Shown in pieces: positions 22,919-30,801 of a DNA stretch of 43,486 bases. Every line of letters starts with the position of its first letter. Within the stretch, counting starts at the first letter, position 1. Under the pieces are notes generated by a model, which had not been told where the DNA came from, did not search any database, and saw nothing but the letters and a program-made list of their open reading frames with translations. The stretch spans positions 1-43,486 of the forward strand of contig CAXMRC010000181.1 of the NCBI GenBank assembly GCA_964195945.1. The letters run 5' to 3'. The stretch is from JAAETI01 sp964195945 (GTDB lineage: Bacteria; Actinomycetota; Acidimicrobiia; Spongiisociales; UBA5794). A program made the position numbers and the translations under genes.

Positions 22919-23746
22919 CTACACCTCGATAGTGACTTCGCCCAGGTCTCGACTCGCGGCACGCTTCTGTATGACGTACAACAGCACCGCTCCCCCGATG
23001 ATTGCCCCAAGCGACACGTAACCGTTGCGGGAAATCCCCAGCAGACGGAAGGTTGTGTCGGTTCTCAACAACTCGGTGACGAACCGGATGGTGCCGTACA
23101 CAATCATGTAGACGGGGAATCTGGCCCCTCTGGCGAGTTTGTCCTTCTTCTCCAGATACAGAATCACCGGCACAGTGATCAGCACATTCCACAGGGCCTC
23201 ATAGAGAAACGTTGGGTGGAAGGTCTCAAAATCGACGTACTCAGCGGGTCGGTTCGACGGATCGATCTCCAAGCCCCACGGCAGAGACAACGGCGTTCCG
23301 AATAGCTCTTGATTGAAGTAGTTGCCAAAACGCCCGATCGCTTGTGCCAGAGGAAGCCCAACTGCGACCGCATCTGTGAACATCGGGAAACTCCCGTTGT
23401 GTCTACGCAGCATGTAGACAGCGGCTAGCGCCCCGGCGGTCAAACCACCGAACAGAGCGAGACCCCCCTCCCAGACAAAGAACACGGCGTACCAACGTCC
23501 GGTAAAACGTGCGCTGTGCGTAGATACGTAGGCGAGACGAGCTCCCGCAAAGCCAATAAGCACCGTCCACAGGATCACGCTGTCCAGGATGGTTGGATCG
23601 CCACCGAACCGCGCATAGCGACGTTGCGTGACGATGGCAGCCACAACGACACCAATCCCAATGAGGATCCCGTAGAAATGGATAGTCAGCGGACCCAACT
23701 CGATCGTGTTGGCAGGGGGTGACGGGATCGATGCCCACACCATCAT
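22919..23746 (-). CDS. lgt: Prolipoprotein diacylglyceryl transferase
   Basis: A 275-aa membrane enzyme that transfers diacylglycerol from phosphatidylglycerol to the lipobox cysteine of prolipoproteins. The Lgt signature GRFGNYFNQELFG is intact, containing the residues equivalent to E. coli Arg143, Asn146, Glu151 and Gly154. HPTFLYEALWN and YGTIRFVTELLRTD, with the equivalents of Tyr235 and Arg239, are also present. The position of E. coli His103 holds Phe, which is not unusual outside proteobacteria. About seven membrane helices are visible. The start overlaps the stop of the upstream paralogue (ATGA). It would serve the lipoproteins at 1, 4150 and 32469. Confidence 0.95.
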   Translation of the reverse strand: MMVWASIPSPPANTIELGPLTIHFYGILIGIGVVVAAIVTQRRYARFGGDPTILDSVILWTVLIGFAGARLAYVSTHSARFTGRWYAVFFVWEGGLALFGGLTAGALAAVYMLRRHNGSFPMFTDAVAVGLPLAQAIGRFGNYFNQELFGTPLSLPWGLEIDPSNRPAEYVDFETFHPTFLYEALWNVLITVPVILYLEKKDKLARGARFPVYMIVYGTIRFVTELLRTDTTFRLLGISRNGYVSLGAIIGGAVLLYVIQKRAASRDLGEVTIEV

Positions 23747-24651
23747 GATGAAACCTCTTCGACTCGTCGCGGCAATGTGGCCCCGTATTCGACGTCACGC
23801 GCAACGCTGACAACATCAGTTCTATTACGGAACCACAGAAACAACACAATACCGAATAGCCCGGCCGCCAAAGCACCCCACTGGCTGCCTGTAAACGGAC
23901 CCATCACTGCATCGGCGACGGTCCCATTCCGGGCCGCGTCGAGCCTGGCGAAATCGATGAGGAATCTCTGGAATCCGTACCAGATGACCCAGATCGAAAA
24001 CATCTGGCCGTAGTGAGGCGTTGTCCAGTTCTTGCGGACATAGAACAAGAAACCGAGCAGAATCGCCGCACCGATCATGTCGTACAAGCCGGTGTGGTGA
24101 TACGTGCCACACACACCTTCCAGGTCGCAGAGTCGCTCCAAGACATCATGTTGCGGCGAGATGTCGTAGCCGGGCTTGAGTGTGTAGCCGAGAAAAAAAG
24201 AGGTCTCGCTGCCGAGATGCTCGACAATCGCCAGGTCACCGATCCGGCCGACCACAGCCCCGATCGCAAGCCCAGGGGCGGCGGCATCGAGTAGCGCAAG
24301 TGAAGGCATCCCCAGCAACCTCATGCGCAGGAGGCCTCCAAGAATGCCGCCTGCATATCCACCAAGAATCGAGTAGTCGCCTGCGATGTTGATCGCGTCG
24401 GAAAATCCATATCCCGCCTCAAAGATGTGAGCCGGAATCGTAAAGACCCTGGCACCGAGCATCGAGGCAACCAACGCCCACGTTAGGACCGACATCACTT
24501 TGTCCGCATCGAAACCGCGTCTAGCCACCTCCCGCAACATCAGCCAGGCGCCCACCACAAACCCGACCCCTGCAAACAAGCCGTGCAGAGAAAGGTTGAG
24601 TGGTCCCAACTCGAAGATGGGAATCGGGGGGTAACTGATGGAGGCGATCAC
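23743..24651 (-). CDS. Second Lgt-like protein with altered signature
   Basis: A 302-aa polytopic protein of the Lgt family, located directly upstream of and coupled to the canonical lgt. The signature reads GRIGDLAIVEHLG: the Arg, Glu and final Gly equivalents are kept, but the Asn146 equivalent is Asp. HPxxLYE is changed to HHTGLYD, and the YGxxRF motif is kept as YGFQRF. A loop in the middle carries two Cys (RLCDLEGVCG). The kept residues suggest it may still be an enzyme; the changes suggest a different substrate or donor, or a regulatory partner for the canonical Lgt. It is not a recent copy: the two proteins differ throughout. Confidence 0.8.
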   Translation of the reverse strand: MIASISYPPIPIFELGPLNLSLHGLFAGVGFVVGAWLMLREVARRGFDADKVMSVLTWALVASMLGARVFTIPAHIFEAGYGFSDAINIAGDYSILGGYAGGILGGLLRMRLLGMPSLALLDAAAPGLAIGAVVGRIGDLAIVEHLGSETSFFLGYTLKPGYDISPQHDVLERLCDLEGVCGTYHHTGLYDMIGAAILLGFLFYVRKNWTTPHYGQMFSIWVIWYGFQRFLIDFARLDAARNGTVADAVMGPFTGSQWGALAAGLFGIVLFLWFRNRTDVVSVARDVEYGATLPRRVEEVSS

Positions 24652-24680
24652 GGTGCCACAGCCTACCGAGCGCTCACGGT

Positions 24681-24693
24681 TAGTCTGCCGCTG
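24681..24693 (+). promoter_or_regulatory. TAGTCT box placed for a leaderless transcript
   Basis: TAGTCT (24681-24686) is 6 nt before the GTG at 24693, the same geometry as at 11057. No Shine-Dalgarno sequence precedes the gene. A leaderless mRNA starting at the GTG is likely. Confidence 0.4.
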
Positions 24694-26171
24694 TGACCGG
24701 GTCCCGTCGTTTGAACCGAGAATGGAGTGGGCATCGCGCCGCCTTTGCGACGATCGTCGCAGTTGGTGCGCTCTATGCGACGCTGGCCCTGCTGCGTCTT
24801 ATCCAGTTCGACGCTACGGCGTTCGATGCCGGACTCTTTGACAATGTCCTGTGGCGGCTCGGAAACGGCTACAACGATGTCACCGACCTAACTGGTTCGC
24901 ACCACTTCTCAGACCATATGTCATTGCTCATGCTGGCGGCTGCACCGATCTACGCAATCGCTCCCCAACTGGGCTTGCCGGCACTAATCGTTGCCCAAGC
25001 GGCATCCGTTGCCCTCGTGTCGGCGGCGGCGTGGCTTCTGGCTGACCACGTCAACCTCGATGACCGCACCAAGCGTGCGGTGCTAGTCGTAACGTTGATT
25101 GGCGCCGGGACATACAACGCGGCCCTCATCGATATCCACGAGGTTGGCCTAGCCGTCGGACCACTGGCCATGACGGCTGCGATGGGGTTGCGCGGCGCCC
25201 GCCTCCGTACCTACTGGATCTGGCCCGTCCTGGCTGCGGCCGCTCGATTCGATATTGCGGTCAGCGTTCTGGTGATCGGATTCCTCTTGAGAAGAGAGAG
25301 ACACGATCACAGCCGCATCGCCATCGGAGTCGGTGCGGGCTTCGCTGGGGCGATGCTGGTGTGGCTACTGGCCAATCCCTGGGAAGGGACGAGTTTTGCC
25401 TTTCATTTCGCACATCTCGGCATCGACTCAGCGGCACAGTTGCCGGCAGCCATACTCCGCGACCCGATTGCGGCCATCGAGCCGCTGTTTGATCCCGTGA
25501 TGTGGGCAACCATCGCGATCTGGCTAATGGGGTTCACTGCTCTGGCTCCACTGCGCGCGGCCAAGTGGATTCTCCCTGCGCTGCCGACAGTGATCATCCC
25601 TGCGCTGGGAAGCTGGCCGTCTGCAGACAGGCCGGAGACCCAGTACTGGCATGTGCTTTTGCCAATGCTTGCGATCGCCATGGTGCTTGGCTACTCCAAG
25701 GCGTCTGCCCTGCGGGAAAGGGCCACCTACCTGGCCGTTGCCGCGGTGGCGGTCACGTGGATATTTACGCCGATCTTCAAGCCATCATTTGGGCAGGATC
25801 TGTCAGACGAACGCGCAGTTGTTGCATATCTCGCGCTGCAACCAAATGCATCGGTCGCGGTCCTCGGCAATCTGGTGCCCCACGTAAGCCAACGGCCGTC
25901 CGTCATGCAACTGCCAACTCCGTTCGCCTGTCCGACGATACCAATCGCTAGCTTCAGGGGTCCCGACAATCCACCGGACCTGGTAGCGGTCTCGACCGTG
26001 TTGCTCGAGCAAAAAGCGACCGCCGCCGCGGCAGACGTCGCAGCTGCACTCGACAAGTACTACGAGCGGGTTGAAATCTTCGGCGAGATCGAGATATGGC
26101 GTGTCGTGGGGTCGGTACCCGCCCCGATCTACTCGGGCTTCTGCGCGGTCGCGGGCTCGGAGAACTCCTGA
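24693..26171 (+). CDS. DUF2079 polytopic membrane protein
   Basis: A 492-aa membrane protein with about ten to twelve helices. The DUF2079 hallmarks are FDAGLFDNVLWRLGNG near residue 45 and then HHFSDHMSLLML, the acidic-residue and HFS motifs on the first extracytoplasmic loop. The fold is probably of the GT-C glycosyltransferase type, using a lipid-linked sugar donor, but no activity is established. The C-terminal 110 residues form a soluble outside domain. The gene is divergent from the lgt pair and its 3' end overlaps the AhpD-like gene by 43 nt. Confidence 0.83.
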   Translation: MTGSRRLNREWSGHRAAFATIVAVGALYATLALLRLIQFDATAFDAGLFDNVLWRLGNGYNDVTDLTGSHHFSDHMSLLMLAAAPIYAIAPQLGLPALIVAQAASVALVSAAAWLLADHVNLDDRTKRAVLVVTLIGAGTYNAALIDIHEVGLAVGPLAMTAAMGLRGARLRTYWIWPVLAAAARFDIAVSVLVIGFLLRRERHDHSRIAIGVGAGFAGAMLVWLLANPWEGTSFAFHFAHLGIDSAAQLPAAILRDPIAAIEPLFDPVMWATIAIWLMGFTALAPLRAAKWILPALPTVIIPALGSWPSADRPETQYWHVLLPMLAIAMVLGYSKASALRERATYLAVAAVAVTWIFTPIFKPSFGQDLSDERAVVAYLALQPNASVAVLGNLVPHVSQRPSVMQLPTPFACPTIPIASFRGPDNPPDLVAVSTVLLEQKATAAAADVAAALDKYYERVEIFGEIEIWRVVGSVPAPIYSGFCAVAGSENS

Positions 26172-26491
26172 AACGCATCCCATGCGTGTGATGCGTAGAT
26201 GGAGGACGGACCGCCGCCCATTTGGATAGCAACACCAATCGTCTCGGCCATCTCCTCTGCATTTGCACCCTTACGAACGGCACTCCGAACGTGGGATGCG
26301 ATGCATCCGTCGCAACCCTCGCGGACCGCGATGCCAACAGCTATCAGTTCCTTAGTCTTCGCAAGAAGCGCACCGTCGCTGTAAGTAGCTTTGTACATGG
26401 CGCCGAATCCCTCATAGACAGCCGGTATCTGCGATCGCACACCGGCTGTTCCCGCGTTGAGAGACTTGAGAATGTCCTTGTACTTGCCCAT
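26129..26491 (-). CDS. AhpD-like / carboxymuconolactone decarboxylase family protein
   Basis: A 120-aa all-helical protein of the CMD/AhpD family. The redox motif is intact: EGCDGCIASHVRSAVRKGA has CxxC followed three residues on by His, as in AhpD-type peroxidase reductases. The N-terminus has the usual KTKELIAVGIAV helix. It probably acts in thiol-based peroxide defence; substrate and partner are unknown. ATG 26489-26491 follows GGGAG. Its 3' end overlaps the end of the DUF2079 gene on the other strand. Confidence 0.88.
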   Translation of the reverse strand: MGKYKDILKSLNAGTAGVRSQIPAVYEGFGAMYKATYSDGALLAKTKELIAVGIAVREGCDGCIASHVRSAVRKGANAEEMAETIGVAIQMGGGPSSIYASHAWDAFQEFSEPATAQKPE

Positions 26492-26575
26492 TTCATGCTC
26501 CCGGAGATCGCTAGATATTTACGTATGTTACGGCCGATTACCCTGGCTCCATATTCGAACAACCGGAGGTTGAAC

Positions 26576-27736
26576 GTGGATCTCAAGCAGGCTGCCAGCG
26601 ATCGATTCGCCGCTGTGGAAACCGAACTACAAGAGATATCCCATTGGATGTATCACAACCCCGAGATCGCCTTCGAGGAGCGCAATACCTCAGCCCGACT
26701 CGTTGCATTCCTCCGCAACAACGGTTTCGAAGTCGAATACCCATCATTTGATTTGGAGACAGCCTTCGCCGCCAGGATTGGTACTGAAGGCCCCGAGGTT
26801 GTCATCTGTGCCGAGTACGACGCACTGCCCGAGGTCGGCCACGCCTGCGGCCACAACATCATCGCAACCGCGGCTCTCGGTGCCGGTGTGGCATTGGCCG
26901 ACGCCGCCGCCACACTTGGTTTCCGAGTTCGGGTGCAGGGGACACCCGCCGAGGAGGCATACGGTGGGAAAGTTGACCTCATCAACAATGGAGCCTTTGC
27001 GGGCGCCGCCCTCTCGATGATGATCCATCCCTCGCCAGCCGATGTGGTCGACCCATCTTTCCTGGGTGTCGCCCACATCGATGTCGAATTCCACGGCAAA
27101 GAATCTCACGCAGCCTTTGCCCCCCAGTTGGGAACCAACGCGCTCGATGCGGCTGTTCAGGCCTACGTGAACGTGTCAACGCTGCGCCAGGCCCTTTACC
27201 CGACCGACAAGGTCCATGGCGTCATCAACTACGGCGGTGGTGCCCCTAACGTCATCCCGGCATTCACCTCGATGTCCTGGTACGTCCGAGCTGGCACCAA
27301 GGAGCGTCTGGCAGAGTTGTACGACAAGGTGGTTGCCTGTTTCGATGGTGCCGCCACCGCAACCGGATGCACGTACGAGCTAAAGCAGCTCGGTCACACC
27401 TATACAGACCTCATTTCCGATCCACTCTTGGTAGACCTCTACCTCGCCAATTCTTTGGCGATTGGTCGGCCGATGGGTCGCGGTGCTGACCGGGATCCTG
27501 GAGCGTCAGGTTCGACAGACATGGGCAACGTGAGCCATGAGGTTCCGGCCATTCACCCGATGATCGGTATCGACTGTGACCCGTGGGTCAACCATCAAAA
27601 GGAGTTTGCCGCAGCCACGATCCTCCCTCCCGGCGATGCCGCCATCCGGGATGGAGCTCTCGCCATGGCGCATACGGTGATCGACGTCGCCGCCGGCGAC
27701 CGCTGGGACGACCTCCGCACCATCGAGAAATCGTAA
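26576..27736 (+). CDS. M20-family amidohydrolase / peptidase
   Basis: A 386-aa metal-dependent amidohydrolase. The metal-binding and catalytic motifs of the M20D subgroup are present: AEYDALPEVGHACGHN (Asp and two His/Cys ligand positions), GTPAEEAYGGK (general-base Glu), and a dimerisation (lid) domain HIDVEFHGKESHAAFAP. It is closest in feel to the AbgB / PM20D2-type aminoacyl amidohydrolases. The GTG at 26576 is preferred because GGAGG lies 6 nt upstream; the frame extends to 26222 through the CMD gene. It abuts ybaK directly. Confidence 0.88.
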   Translation: MDLKQAASDRFAAVETELQEISHWMYHNPEIAFEERNTSARLVAFLRNNGFEVEYPSFDLETAFAARIGTEGPEVVICAEYDALPEVGHACGHNIIATAALGAGVALADAAATLGFRVRVQGTPAEEAYGGKVDLINNGAFAGAALSMMIHPSPADVVDPSFLGVAHIDVEFHGKESHAAFAPQLGTNALDAAVQAYVNVSTLRQALYPTDKVHGVINYGGGAPNVIPAFTSMSWYVRAGTKERLAELYDKVVACFDGAATATGCTYELKQLGHTYTDLISDPLLVDLYLANSLAIGRPMGRGADRDPGASGSTDMGNVSHEVPAIHPMIGIDCDPWVNHQKEFAAATILPPGDAAIRDGALAMAHTVIDVAAGDRWDDLRTIEKS

Positions 27737-28216
27737 ATGGACGGGAAAACCAACGCCCTTCGCCTCATTGAGCAGGCCGGTATCGACTTTGAGGTGCGCG
27801 AATACTCGTTATCGATGGAGGAGTTCACTGCAGAGCGGGTCGCTGACCTGGTCGGGATGCCATCCGACCAGGTGTTCAAGACACTCGTAGCCGTCGGAGA
27901 GCGCAACGGTCCATGCTTTGCGGTGATTCCCGCCAATACCGAACTCGATTTGAAGGCATTGGCGACCGCACATGGGGAGCGGAGAATCCGTCTCGCTTCA
28001 CTGAAAGAGGTGCTCCCCCTCACCGGATATCAGAGAGGCGCGGTCACCGCCGTTGGAGCAAAGAAGCCATACCCCGTATACCTGGATGAGATCGCCGAGC
28101 TCTTCGACGAGATCGCGGTATCCGCAGGGACTCAAGGGGTCCAGGTGGTACTGGACACTACAAGGTACATCGAACTGACGCTCGCCAAGATCGCACCGAT
28201 TGGGATTCCTGTGTAG
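27737..28216 (+). CDS. ybaK: Cys-tRNA(Pro)/Cys-tRNA(Cys) deacylase YbaK/EbsC
   Basis: A 159-aa trans-editing domain that hydrolyses mischarged Cys-tRNA(Pro). Family marks: NALRLIEQAGIDFEVREY, QVFKTLVAVGE with the conserved Lys, GYQRGAVTAVGAKKPYPVY and the C-terminal VQVVLDTTRYIEL. The length is complete. Its ATG begins immediately after the TAA of the amidohydrolase, so the two are co-transcribed; the ribosome binding site is weak (GAGAAA). It is convergent with the amino-acid transporter operon, with stops 11 nt apart. Confidence 0.93.
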   Translation: MDGKTNALRLIEQAGIDFEVREYSLSMEEFTAERVADLVGMPSDQVFKTLVAVGERNGPCFAVIPANTELDLKALATAHGERRIRLASLKEVLPLTGYQRGAVTAVGAKKPYPVYLDEIAELFDEIAVSAGTQGVQVVLDTTRYIELTLAKIAPIGIPV

Positions 28217-28227
28217 CGCGCTGGTTG

Positions 28228-28974
28228 CTACAGGATCTGGCTGAGGAAGAGCTTGGTGCGATCGTGCTGCGGGTTGGTGAAGAAATGCTCAGGGGTGCCG
28301 TCTTCAACGATGATCCCATAGTCAAAGAACAGAACCCGATCGGCGACCTCACGAGCAAACCCCATCTCGTGGGTGACAACAATCATCGTCATACCCGACA
28401 GAGCAAGCTCTTTCATGACGTCGAGTACTTCTTTAATCATCTCGGGATCGAGAGCCGACGTCGGCTCGTCGAACAGCATCACCTTTGGCTTCATTGCAAG
28501 TGCACGTGCGATCGCAACGCGTTGCTGCTGGCCACCGGATAACTGCCCTGGGTATTTGTTGGCTTGCTCGGGGATTCCGACCCGCTCCAGCAATTCCATA
28601 CCAACCTGCTCGGCTTCAGCCCGTGGGTTCTTACGCACCCAGAGAGGGGCCAACGTGATGTTGTCGAGCACAGTCAGGTGGGGAAAGAGGTTGAACTGCT
28701 GGAACACCATCCCGACCTCGGAACGGATCTTCTCGACGTTGCGAACATCATTCGAGAGTTCGATGCCATCCACGATGATCGTTCCCTCTTGATGTGCCTC
28801 AAGACGGTTGATGCAGCGGATAAGGGTGGACTTGCCAGAGCCCGATGGCCCGATCACGACCACAACTTCTTGTTCCTTGACCGTCGTCGTCACACCTTTA
28901 AGGGCCTGGAAGTCGCCGAACCACTTCTTGACGCCGTCGCAGACGATGATGTCCTTTGCGTTCTCAGTTTGCAT
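28228..28974 (-). CDS. aapP: Amino-acid ABC transporter ATP-binding protein
   Basis: A 248-aa ATPase of the polar amino-acid uptake family (GlnQ/AapP). Walker A is GPSGSGKST, the signature is LSGGQQQRVAIARAL, Walker B is VMLFDEPTSALDP, and the switch His is in VVTHEMGFARE. The Q-loop is FQQFNLFPHLTVLDN. ATG 28972-28974 is chosen because GGAGG lies 4 nt upstream; an ATG at 28992 is in frame but lacks one. Last gene of the aapJ-aapQ-aapM-aapP operon. It powers uptake of a broad range of amino acids, going by the family. Confidence 0.95.
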   Translation of the reverse strand: MQTENAKDIIVCDGVKKWFGDFQALKGVTTTVKEQEVVVVIGPSGSGKSTLIRCINRLEAHQEGTIIVDGIELSNDVRNVEKIRSEVGMVFQQFNLFPHLTVLDNITLAPLWVRKNPRAEAEQVGMELLERVGIPEQANKYPGQLSGGQQQRVAIARALAMKPKVMLFDEPTSALDPEMIKEVLDVMKELALSGMTMIVVTHEMGFAREVADRVLFFDYGIIVEDGTPEHFFTNPQHDRTKLFLSQIL

Positions 28975-28995
28975 GAGGCCTCCATGACTCAAGTC

Positions 28996-30801
28996 TCATC
29001 GCGTGCCAACACCTAGCTTCTCCTCGAGCCGCAGGCTCAACCTGGAGAACGTAAACGTGAAAATCCAGTAGATGATGGCAACCGCCAACAATGCTTCCCG
29101 CATCGAGCCAAGGAAGTTGAATGGCTGGGTCTGGGTTGGGATAATGTCGCGGCCGATCTTGAGAATGTCGAAAAGTCCCACGATTGCCACAAGCGAGGTG
29201 TCCTTGAAGATGGCGATCACCTGGCCAACCAGCGCGGGAATGACCGCCCGCAGAGCCTGCGGCAATGTGATGAACACCGTACGCTGCAAGGTCGTCATAC
29301 CCAGCGCACTCGCCGCTTCGGTCTGGCCCTTGGAAATGGATTGCAGCCCGCCCCGCACGTTCTCCGCAAGATATGCCGCCGAGAAAAACGCGATAAAGAG
29401 AGTCACCTTTACCGGAGCTACGAAGGACACGTCAAGCGGGAAGAAGATCGGGAACACGACCACCGAAACCAACAGCCATGTGATCAGCGGCACGCCACGG
29501 ATAACTTCGATGTAGAGGGTCGAGAGAAGACGGAAGATCGGCATCGTCGACGTCCGCCCCAAGGCGAGGACAACCCCGAGTGGGAAAGAAAGGGCTATGC
29601 CCGCGATCGCCAGAATCCAGGTGAGGAAAAAGCCGCCAAAGACGGTCTCGTTCGAGGTCGCCACGACGCTGACACCTGTCGACAGCAGCATGAGGTACAC
29701 AGTTATGACGACTGCACCGGCCCAGAGCAATACATAGCGCGTCCGCGTCTCCCTTGCCCCACCGGCAAAGGTCGGGCCGCCGAGAGCGAACATGGCGAGG
29801 AGCAACAACAGCAGACGGACAAGGATGAGCGCCGAAACGGCCCAGGACACAATGGCCAGGACGAGCAACAAGCCAGCGAGGCCACGACCCAATTCGCCAC
29901 GGACGGGGTCTGCCAGGGTCCAGATGATTGCTCCCCCAACGATCGCAAACCCGAGCCCGACGAGGGCGTACTGGCCAACTCCGTGGAACTCAACGCCGCG
30001 GGATAGGTGTAGCACGATCACTGGAAAGGACAACGCCCACGACACCATCAGGGCAAGACGACCGGTCCGCTCCGGGATCACTCGGCGCAGCACTGTTCCC
30101 AGGAAGTAGGCAGCAATCGTTGCCAGGTAGAGGAGAGTCCAAGGACCAGTGGTGGTTGCAGCTATGGATTGCAACCGGGACTGCCCGGCGCCAGCCTCAG
30201 GATCGGGAATGGGCACCTTCAGGACCCACAGTGCAGCAATAACGAGCCCAGCCACAATGGCGATGATGACCAGGGTTGGGATAGTGCTTTCTTTCGCTCG
30301 TTCTCCGAGCAGCCGCACAACTCCAAGACCCGCCGTCACCATGACTGCACCGACCACGAGCCCGATCACACGGCCCGAGATAGAGAACGGCGCCACAACG
30401 ACGACCAGCGCTACAACGCCACCGAAACCAGCCAGCGACCGACCGACTTTGCGCGGCTCGGTCTTGCCTCCGGCATGCCAGAACGCCAAAGACAATCCCA
30501 GCAACACCAAAACGGCACCCAGTGATAGCCAGATCCGCCAGGTCGCTTCCTGGGGATACGCCTGGATCATGAGCAGGCGGAGATTGGTGGTTATTGCCTC
30601 CCATTTCCGCTCGGGAGCGAGAATGAAACCGACCATACCGCCGACAAAGACGATGGCAATGGCTGCACCAACAACGGTGAGGATGGTGCTGGCGATGGAG
30701 TAGAACAGGTTGTCCTTCGCCCATACCACCGGCCCCTTGGGCGGCGGCTCCGGCGCATACTCCTCTATATCTGGGAGGATGATTTTGCTCTTGTCAGCCA
30801 C
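28996..30801 (-). CDS. aapM: General amino-acid ABC transporter permease, enlarged AapM-like
   Basis: A 601-aa permease, whereas AapM proteins are normally under 400 aa. The N-terminus (LFYSIASTILTVVGAAIAI) and the C-terminal His/Glu/Gln-type permease core (FLTWILAIAGIALSFPLGVV, EVIRGVPLITWLL, GQTEAASALGM, FKDTSLVAIVGL) are both clear. Between them, at about residues 75-370, is an insertion of roughly eight to ten hydrophobic helices with no recognisable motif. The GTG start at 30799-30801 abuts the TAA of aapQ and is preceded by GGAG with a 6-nt spacer. The function of the insertion is unknown. Confidence 0.87.
   Translation of the reverse strand: MADKSKIILPDIEEYAPEPPPKGPVVWAKDNLFYSIASTILTVVGAAIAIVFVGGMVGFILAPERKWEAITTNLRLLMIQAYPQEATWRIWLSLGAVLVLLGLSLAFWHAGGKTEPRKVGRSLAGFGGVVALVVVVAPFSISGRVIGLVVGAVMVTAGLGVVRLLGERAKESTIPTLVIIAIVAGLVIAALWVLKVPIPDPEAGAGQSRLQSIAATTTGPWTLLYLATIAAYFLGTVLRRVIPERTGRLALMVSWALSFPVIVLHLSRGVEFHGVGQYALVGLGFAIVGGAIIWTLADPVRGELGRGLAGLLLVLAIVSWAVSALILVRLLLLLLAMFALGGPTFAGGARETRTRYVLLWAGAVVITVYLMLLSTGVSVVATSNETVFGGFFLTWILAIAGIALSFPLGVVLALGRTSTMPIFRLLSTLYIEVIRGVPLITWLLVSVVVFPIFFPLDVSFVAPVKVTLFIAFFSAAYLAENVRGGLQSISKGQTEAASALGMTTLQRTVFITLPQALRAVIPALVGQVIAIFKDTSLVAIVGLFDILKIGRDIIPTQTQPFNFLGSMREALLAVAIIYWIFTFTFSRLSLRLEEKLGVGTR

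Noticed and set aside
26538..26544. A single TACCCTG half-site upstream of the M20 gene
   Set aside because: Only one arm of the PadR-type palindrome is present; the other arm does not match, so it is probably chance.
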